From: Halieaceae bacterium
GTDB lineage: Bacteria > Pseudomonadota > Gammaproteobacteria > Pseudomonadales > Halieaceae
NCBI GenBank assembly: GCA_003331685.1
Contig: QOPK01000016.1
Location: forward strand, 1-21,445
Direction of reading: 5' to 3'
Length of the DNA: 21,445 nucleotides
Translations under genes and position numbers: made by a program
Notes under the pieces: generated by a model
Told to the model about the DNA's origin: nothing
Databases searched by the model: none
What the model saw: the letters and a program-made list of their open reading frames with translations, nothing else
Shown here: one piece after another, positions 17,186 to 21,445 of the stretch
How positions within the stretch are numbered: the stretch's first letter is position 1
How the letters are laid out: every line of letters starts with the position of its first letter

Positions 17186-17896
17186 TCAGTGCTCCACCTG
17201 CCCCAGATTGCCATGCATGACTGAACCGTTAATGACGGGGTGGTGGTGAGCCCAAAGGATGAGGTCTGCAATTTCATCGGGGGCGACGAGTCTGCCGAAG
17301 CTATTCATTTTCCCCAGGCTGTCGAGCACGGTGTCATCATGGCCGACGTGCTGGCGCAGCATGCTGGTGTCGGTGAAGCCTGGACAGATGAGCGCGGTGT
17401 GAATGCCTCTGCCCATCAGGTCCTGACAGGTTGCCCGCATCATGCCCAGCTGGGCGTGTTTGCTGACGATGTAACTGAATGCACCAGCCACGGCCTTTTC
17501 AGATAGCGTAGAGCCCACGTAGAGCACGCTGGAACCGGTTGGCATCAGCGGCAGCAAGTTGCGATTCAGCGAGTTGATACCCACCACGTTCACCGACAGG
17601 ACCCGAGACAAGTCGGAGTCCTCGGTGGTGTCGCATTGGTCCTTTAGCATCAAGGATGCATTGTGAACCAAACACACTGGTCCGCCGCCGGCGTCCGACA
17701 CTGTGGCTGCTACTGCTGTGCAGGTTCTGGCCGTGGACTGCTCGTCAGCCAAGTCAGTGGTCAGTGTCTCGACACCGGGCACGGGGCAGTCACGGCGGGA
17801 AATATTGATGACCGTAAATCCGCACTCAACAAATCGCTCCGCCGCTGCTGCGCCAATACCGGAGCTCGCTCCGGTCAGTATCGCGATCGGGTCCAT
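17186..17896 (-). CDS. Short-chain dehydrogenase/reductase, pteridine-reductase-like candidate
   Basis: Classical-size NAD(P)-dependent SDR, 236 aa. Visible are the cofactor motif T8-GASSGIG15, N103, the catalytic S129-x12-Y142-xxx-K146 and CPGFTDT (171-177). The usual NNAG is VHNAS (77-81). NAS in this place is also seen in the pteridine reductases FolM (E. coli) and PTR1 and so hints at a pterin substrate, though other SDRs have it too. R34-R35 after the second strand would favour NADPH. AGGAG lies 5 nt before the ATG. It is co-transcribed with yhhQ (1-nt gap) and divergent from a PTPS-family gene, as would suit a pterin or sepiapterin reductase. Substrate assignment is inference. Confidence 0.88.
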   Translation of the reverse strand: MDPIAILTGASSGIGAAAAERFVECGFTVINISRRDCPVPGVETLTTDLADEQSTARTCTAVAATVSDAGGGPVCLVHNASLMLKDQCDTTEDSDLSRVLSVNVVGINSLNRNLLPLMPTGSSVLYVGSTLSEKAVAGAFSYIVSKHAQLGMMRATCQDLMGRGIHTALICPGFTDTSMLRQHVGHDDTVLDSLGKMNSFGRLVAPDEIADLILWAHHHPVINGSVMHGNLGQVEH

Positions 17897-18052
17897 AAGG
17901 ACTCCTGAGAAATTTCAGAGGGCGACAGGGTACTGCAGGCACAGCTTAGGGTCACGGACTTGCTGCGCGGCGCTAGCTGGGTGGCCGCGCCTGCGGACTT
18001 GCCGAAGTTGGACGCATCACCCACCATAACGGCAAACGGTGAGGGATCTCCC

Positions 18053-18535
18053 ATGAGCCAGCTGGCGACACTGCACATTGACAAACAAGCGCACAAGTTT
18101 TCTGCGGCCCATTTCACCATTTTCTCCGAGACCGACCGGGAGCGCTTGCATGGACACAACTACGGCGTGTCCGCACGCATTGTGGCGGCGATGGGAGACA
18201 ACGGTTTTTCTGCCGACTACAACGTATACAAACGGGCGCTGCAGCGGCTTTGCGATGACCACGATGAGTACATGTTGCTGCCGAGTCAGTCGCGCTGGCT
18301 GAGGGTGACTGAGGAGGAGGGCGAATATCTGGCGACCTTCGATGGCAAGACACTGCGCTTCCCAATCGACGAGACGCTTCTTCTGCCCATCACCAATGTC
18401 ACTGTAGAGGCGCTGGCCCATTACTTGCTGAATCGGCTGATGGAAGAGGCAGAGTTGGGTGATCTTGTGGAACTGGAGCTGTTTGTCAGCTCTGGCGATG
18501 GGCAAATGAGCTCGGCCTGCTGGCGAGCACCCTAA
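18053..18535 (+). CDS. 6-pyruvoyltetrahydropterin synthase/QueD family protein, atypical
   Basis: Pterin-synthase (T-fold) protein, 160 aa. Zinc ligands are clear: H20 in KFSAAHF and H33/H35 in LHGHNYGV. The Cys that acts as base in QueD (CxxxHGH) is Arg29 here. Glu30 gives ExxHGH, the pattern described for PTPS-III, the variant that can replace FolB in folate synthesis. H70 (CDDHDEY) and T117-x-E119 (NVTVEALAHYL) are retained. The usual pterin-anchoring Glu near the C-terminus seems replaced (FVSSGDGQMSSACW). A ~40-residue insert (about 71-112, LLP...LLPI) recalls archaeal-type homologues. The ATG at 18053 has GAGG 8 nt upstream; the longer reading from 17960 adds an unconserved tail. Fold certain, reaction not. 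Confidence 0.85.
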   Translation: MSQLATLHIDKQAHKFSAAHFTIFSETDRERLHGHNYGVSARIVAAMGDNGFSADYNVYKRALQRLCDDHDEYMLLPSQSRWLRVTEEEGEYLATFDGKTLRFPIDETLLLPITNVTVEALAHYLLNRLMEEAELGDLVELELFVSSGDGQMSSACWRAP

Positions 18536-18550
18536 AAAAACGCTTTTTTT

Positions 18551-18578
18551 GGAACTTTTCGCTCAAACCTCTGTCATA
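18551..18578 (+). promoter_or_regulatory. ECF/RpoE-type sigma factor promoter
   Basis: GGAAC (18551-18555), exactly 17 nt, then GTC (18573-18575) followed by ATA matches the general ECF promoter form GGAAC-N17-GTC. It also resembles RpoE/AlgU (GAACTT-N16-TCnnA). A7-CGC-T7 (18534-18550) directly upstream could act as an A/T-rich UP element, or as a weak terminator hairpin for the preceding gene. The start of transcription would be near 18581-18583. Confidence 0.55.
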
Positions 18579-18581
18579 GAG

Positions 18582-18715
18582 ACAGTTGTTGAGATGGCGA
18601 TGTCCGCGGGTGCACCGCAAGGGAAACATCTGAGCAGCGAGGGTCCGACTACTGAGATCCTCCCCGTTTTGAGTGGCTCCTTCATTGCCGGCTGATATTC
18701 AGCCGGCTTTTTTTT
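18582..18715 (+). ncRNA. Candidate ECF-controlled small RNA (~130 nt)
   Basis: A transcript from the ECF-like promoter to the strong terminator would be about 134 nt and lies wholly between genes. It can fold into three stems. In stem 1, GATGT (18599-18603) pairs with ACATC and encloses GCGG-GTGCA-CCGC. In stem 2, GAGGGTC (18639-18645) pairs with GATCCTC (18656-18662), 7 bp with one G-U. Stem 3 is the terminator with a U8 tail, as favoured by Hfq. A 33-codon ORF (18594-18695) also fits inside, without a ribosome-binding site. The RNA is predicted from sequence only; I recognise no known sRNA family. Confidence 0.5.
18687..18715 (+). terminator. Strong intrinsic terminator
   Basis: GCCGGCTGA (18687-18695) and TCAGCCGGC (18699-18707) form a perfect 9-bp stem with a 3-nt loop, followed by eight T (18708-18715). 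It works on the + strand only, since the reverse side has no T-run. It ends the candidate small RNA and any read-through from the PTPS-family gene. Confidence 0.95.
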
Positions 18716-18747
18716 GCCTGCGTTTCGCGGTGAAAATTAGGTGCTCG

Positions 18748-19167
18748 CTATCGCTCTGAGCGCCCTCGCCATACGGTGAGCAGGCTTTCTAGAGTTTGAG
18801 GGCCGACAAGCGTGTCTGTCACCGCGCCCTGCGGGTTGACCAGTAGCGTCGTCGGCAGCACGCGAGGTCGCTCAACGCCAAGGGTGGCGCCCGGGTCCTG
18901 CTCAAGCAAGGTGAATGTGATCCCCATCTCAGCGGCCTGCGCCTGCAGAGCCTCACCGTTTTGACCGTCGTAGTTCACGGCAAAGACCATCAGCTCGGTG
19001 CGGTCATCTAGGGCATTCAGTTCCGGTATTTCTTCCCGGCAGGGAGCGCACCAGATGGCCCAGTAGTTGATCACCCGCCACTGACCGGCTCCTGGCAACT
19101 CATCGCCCGGTTGCGTGCAACCCGTAAGCCAAAATGCCATGAACACGATCAGGATGAGTAGCTTCAT
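18748..19167 (-). CDS. TlpA/ResA-like thioredoxin-fold lipoprotein
   Basis: Predicted membrane-anchored periplasmic thiol-disulfide protein, 139 aa. The N-terminus is a lipoprotein signal with lipobox LTGC (C17 lipidated). The redox motif is WC40-AP-C43 after VINYWAIW, and the cis-proline is P105 in VLPTTLLV. The family normally reduces disulfides in exported proteins, for example during cytochrome c maturation; the target here is unknown. It is rather short for TlpA. The ATG overlaps the yihY stop (ATGA), so it is translated with yihY. The same yihY-thioredoxin association occurs in pseudomonads (from memory). Confidence 0.9.
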   Translation of the reverse strand: MKLLILIVFMAFWLTGCTQPGDELPGAGQWRVINYWAIWCAPCREEIPELNALDDRTELMVFAVNYDGQNGEALQAQAAEMGITFTLLEQDPGATLGVERPRVLPTTLLVNPQGAVTDTLVGPQTLESLLTVWRGRSER

Positions 19168-20402
19168 ACCAATGGGGTTTGCTCGGTGGCAAAGAGCTCT
19201 GCAAGGGGGATCGCCAACAGTGACGACTCCTGATCGATATTACTCTGGAGCAGCGCAGCGGCCGTTTTTTGCCAGAGCATGGCCTGCTCGGCCAGTGCAT
19301 AGCTGGGCTCTGCTCTGAGTAACTCAGCGAGTTCAGCCAGAGTGAAATGGTGGAGGTCGCGGCTGAGTAGATAGTGCCCTCTGTCCAACCGCTTGAGCAG
19401 TTGAGCGCCGATAAATGTATCGCGAATGCTGCGCCAGCTGTCGGCATCGATACCACCCGGCAGCACATCGTTGGCGCGAATAATTTCCAGTTCAGAGATG
19501 CCCCGACCTTCCTTCTGAGCGCGCCAGAACAGAAAGAGAATATCCAGTGCCTTAATCAGGGTGGGTGTCTGTGCTTGTTCTTCGGTCTGGTAGCTGGAGA
19601 GGCTGTGGGCCAAAACTGCGCCCATCAAAACAATGATCCAGGTCACATAAATCCAGAGCAGGAACAAGGGCACCGCAGCGAAAGCGCCGTAAACCAGGGT
19701 GTAGCTAGATTTAGCCATGATGGCAGTGAAAAGCATTCTGGCAACGGTGAAGGTGATTGCCGCGAAGACACCGCCGATCAGGGCATGACGCAAAGGGACC
19801 TGACAGTTGGGTACTACGGCATAGAGGCAGGTGAGGCCAATTGCACTGATCACAAAGGGCAGCAGACTGATCAGTAGAGAGTCCAGCCCAAAGAGATGCA
19901 GGCCGCCCCAGTCATTGGTTGCCGCAAACAGGTAGGCGCGAACGCCCAGTCCGAATCCGATTGCAGCCGGCCCGAGGCTCAGTACAGCCCAATACAGTAG
20001 GAAACTCGCCAGTGGTTTCCGGTTGGCGCGATTGCGCCAAATGTCATTGAGGGCTTTTTCTACGTTCCGCAGCATCAAAATCGCCGACATAAGCAAAATG
20101 ATGACGCCAAACGCCGTCAGCGAGCGCGCCTGGGAAATAAAGGTCGACAGGTACTGAACGACCTGTGTGGAGCTTTCCGGAAGAAGGAACTGCAACAGGA
20201 ACTCGTTCAATTTACCTTCGATGTTGCCGGCGGCCGGGAGCGCCGACGCAATCGACAGCGTGACCGTCAGCAGCGGCACCAGTGCGAACAGGCTGACAAA
20301 AGTGAGCGCCGCTGCACCGGCGTTGAGCCGGTCCTCGACAAACCGGTTAAGGAGATAGCGCAGGCGGAGGCTCGCGTTTTGCAGTGTGGGATGCGTTACC
20401 AT
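19164..20402 (-). CDS. yihY: YihY/UPF0761 family inner-membrane protein
   Basis: Polytopic membrane protein of the YihY/BrkB family (COG1295), once mis-named ribonuclease BN; its function is unknown. The 412 residues comprise about six helices in the first ~280, with family signatures ALTFVSLFALVPLLTV near the N-terminus and YGAFAAVPLFLLWIYVTWII before the last helix. A soluble C-terminal part of ~130 residues follows that E. coli YihY (290 aa) lacks but pseudomonad homologues have. It resembles a winged-helix-like domain (GHYLLSRDLHHFTLAELAELL). No good ribosome-binding site is seen at the ATG. A GATAAT hexamer on the - strand (20439-20434) could be its -10 element. It is divergent from wrbA. 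Confidence 0.92.
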   Translation of the reverse strand: MVTHPTLQNASLRLRYLLNRFVEDRLNAGAAALTFVSLFALVPLLTVTLSIASALPAAGNIEGKLNEFLLQFLLPESSTQVVQYLSTFISQARSLTAFGVIILLMSAILMLRNVEKALNDIWRNRANRKPLASFLLYWAVLSLGPAAIGFGLGVRAYLFAATNDWGGLHLFGLDSLLISLLPFVISAIGLTCLYAVVPNCQVPLRHALIGGVFAAITFTVARMLFTAIMAKSSYTLVYGAFAAVPLFLLWIYVTWIIVLMGAVLAHSLSSYQTEEQAQTPTLIKALDILFLFWRAQKEGRGISELEIIRANDVLPGGIDADSWRSIRDTFIGAQLLKRLDRGHYLLSRDLHHFTLAELAELLRAEPSYALAEQAMLWQKTAAALLQSNIDQESSLLAIPLAELFATEQTPLV

Positions 20403-20482
20403 TGCACGTAGACCATGTGAGCGGTGCTAATGGATTATCCCACATTACCCTGTGCCCAGAATTGCCCTCGAGTGGCCATTAA

Positions 20483-21109
<627 letters not shown>

Positions 21110-21113
21110 AGAG

Positions 21114-21445
21114 ATGGTGACGCCGCGATCGACGCCGCGGGGGCGGCTCACTGGCACCTTGTGGGGCCTAATGTGGCTCACATGGCTGGGTTTCATAGCG
21201 CAACAGGCAGCCGACGTGGAACGATTTTCGGGCACTTGGGTGCTGATTGGGTTGCGCGGCGCACCCCTGCTGCTTTTCTTGTTGGCGACGTTTACTGACA
21301 GTGTGCGTCTGTTTATTTGGTTTGAGCTGGTGCTCCTGTTTTATTTTATCTCAGCAGTTGAGGCGGCTTTTGCCTATCAGGCGGATGTACTGTCGATCAC
21401 GGGGCTTGCGCTGGTGGTGATCAACTTCACTGCGTGCATGCTTTA
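21114..21445 (+). CDS. DUF2069 membrane protein (partial, runs off the window)
   Basis: The first 110 codons of a small integral membrane protein. Three to four hydrophobic helices are visible (LTGTLWGLMWLTWLGFIAQQ, GLRGAPLLLFLLATF, LFIWFELVLLFYFISAVEAA, and a fourth reaching the window end). The L-R-G-A-P-L turn, the FYF-S-VEAAFA helix and the TGLALVVINF segment suit DUF2069, which in pseudomonads also follows wrbA (from memory). The ATG at 21114 starts 4 nt after the wrbA stop. Only a weak purine-rich AGAGAG precedes it, and GTG at 21117 is an alternative. Function unknown. Confidence 0.75.
   Translation, partial: MVTPRSTPRGRLTGTLWGLMWLTWLGFIAQQAADVERFSGTWVLIGLRGAPLLLFLLATFTDSVRLFIWFELVLLFYFISAVEAAFAYQADVLSITGLALVVINFTACML

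Noticed and set aside
17960..18052. 31-residue N-terminal extension of the PTPS-family protein
   Set aside because: The residues do not resemble the family, and ATG 18053 has a good ribosome-binding site. The region is more likely the divergent promoter.

Overview
The window is a chromosomal segment of a gammaproteobacterium with roughly 55-60 % G+C. It starts in the last ~320 nt of a 23S rRNA gene and ends inside a DUF2069 gene. The gene order resembles, from memory, the Pseudomonas-type arrangement of purM-purN-DUF3108, divergent DUF2066-hda, and wrbA/DUF2069 close to yihY and a TlpA-like gene. Dcd, WrbA and the psi-RimI pair also look pseudomonad-like. A marine Cellvibrionales/Halieaceae-type lineage would fit, but that is inference. 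I see no insertion sequence, prophage, CRISPR array or tRNA gene.

Layout. Positions 1-757 hold the tail of an rRNA operon: 23S end, a ~275-nt spacer, 5S and a strong intrinsic terminator. Positions 916-3527 (+) hold a family 2 glycosyltransferase, an enlarged HolD-like psi subunit overlapping rimI, a likely 30-codon ORF, and a very acidic lysine-free protein coupled to it by an ATGA overlap. Positions 3562-8650 (-) hold a complete, tightly coupled rsxABCDGE (rnf) operon for a membrane NADH-linked electron-transfer complex, preceded by metG (-), whose product lacks the usual C-terminal domain. Divergent from metG are mrp, without its N-terminal domain, and dcd (+). Positions 11998-14421 (-) hold purM-purN-DUF3108. 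Divergent from these are a secreted DUF2066 protein and the replication regulator hda (+); hda overlaps tail to tail with a YhhQ-type transporter gene (-). That transporter follows a short-chain dehydrogenase, and divergent from the pair is an atypical 6-pyruvoyltetrahydropterin-synthase-family gene (+). A short locus with an ECF-sigma-like promoter and a strong terminator follows. Then come tlpA-like and yihY (-) and divergent wrbA and DUF2069 (+).

How the genes work together. Most are core housekeeping: purine synthesis (PurM, PurN), dUTP supply (Dcd), replication and its control (psi, Hda), translation (MetRS, RimI, rRNA), Fe-S cargo and redox (Mrp, Rsx, WrbA). The least ordinary part is 16.4-18.7 kb. 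There a transporter of the queuosine-precursor family, an SDR with the HNAS variant also found in pteridine reductases, and a PTPS-family protein lacking the usual catalytic Cys form a possible pterin or deazapurine module. Directly downstream lies a candidate ~130-nt small RNA with an RpoE/ECF-like promoter. A 9-bp inverted repeat that would bury the ribosome-binding site of the DUF2066 gene is a second possible regulatory element.

Non-ATG starts are common here. GTG or TTG starts are supported by alignment or ribosome-binding sites for rimI, rsxD, mrp, dcd, purN, the DUF2066 gene and wrbA.
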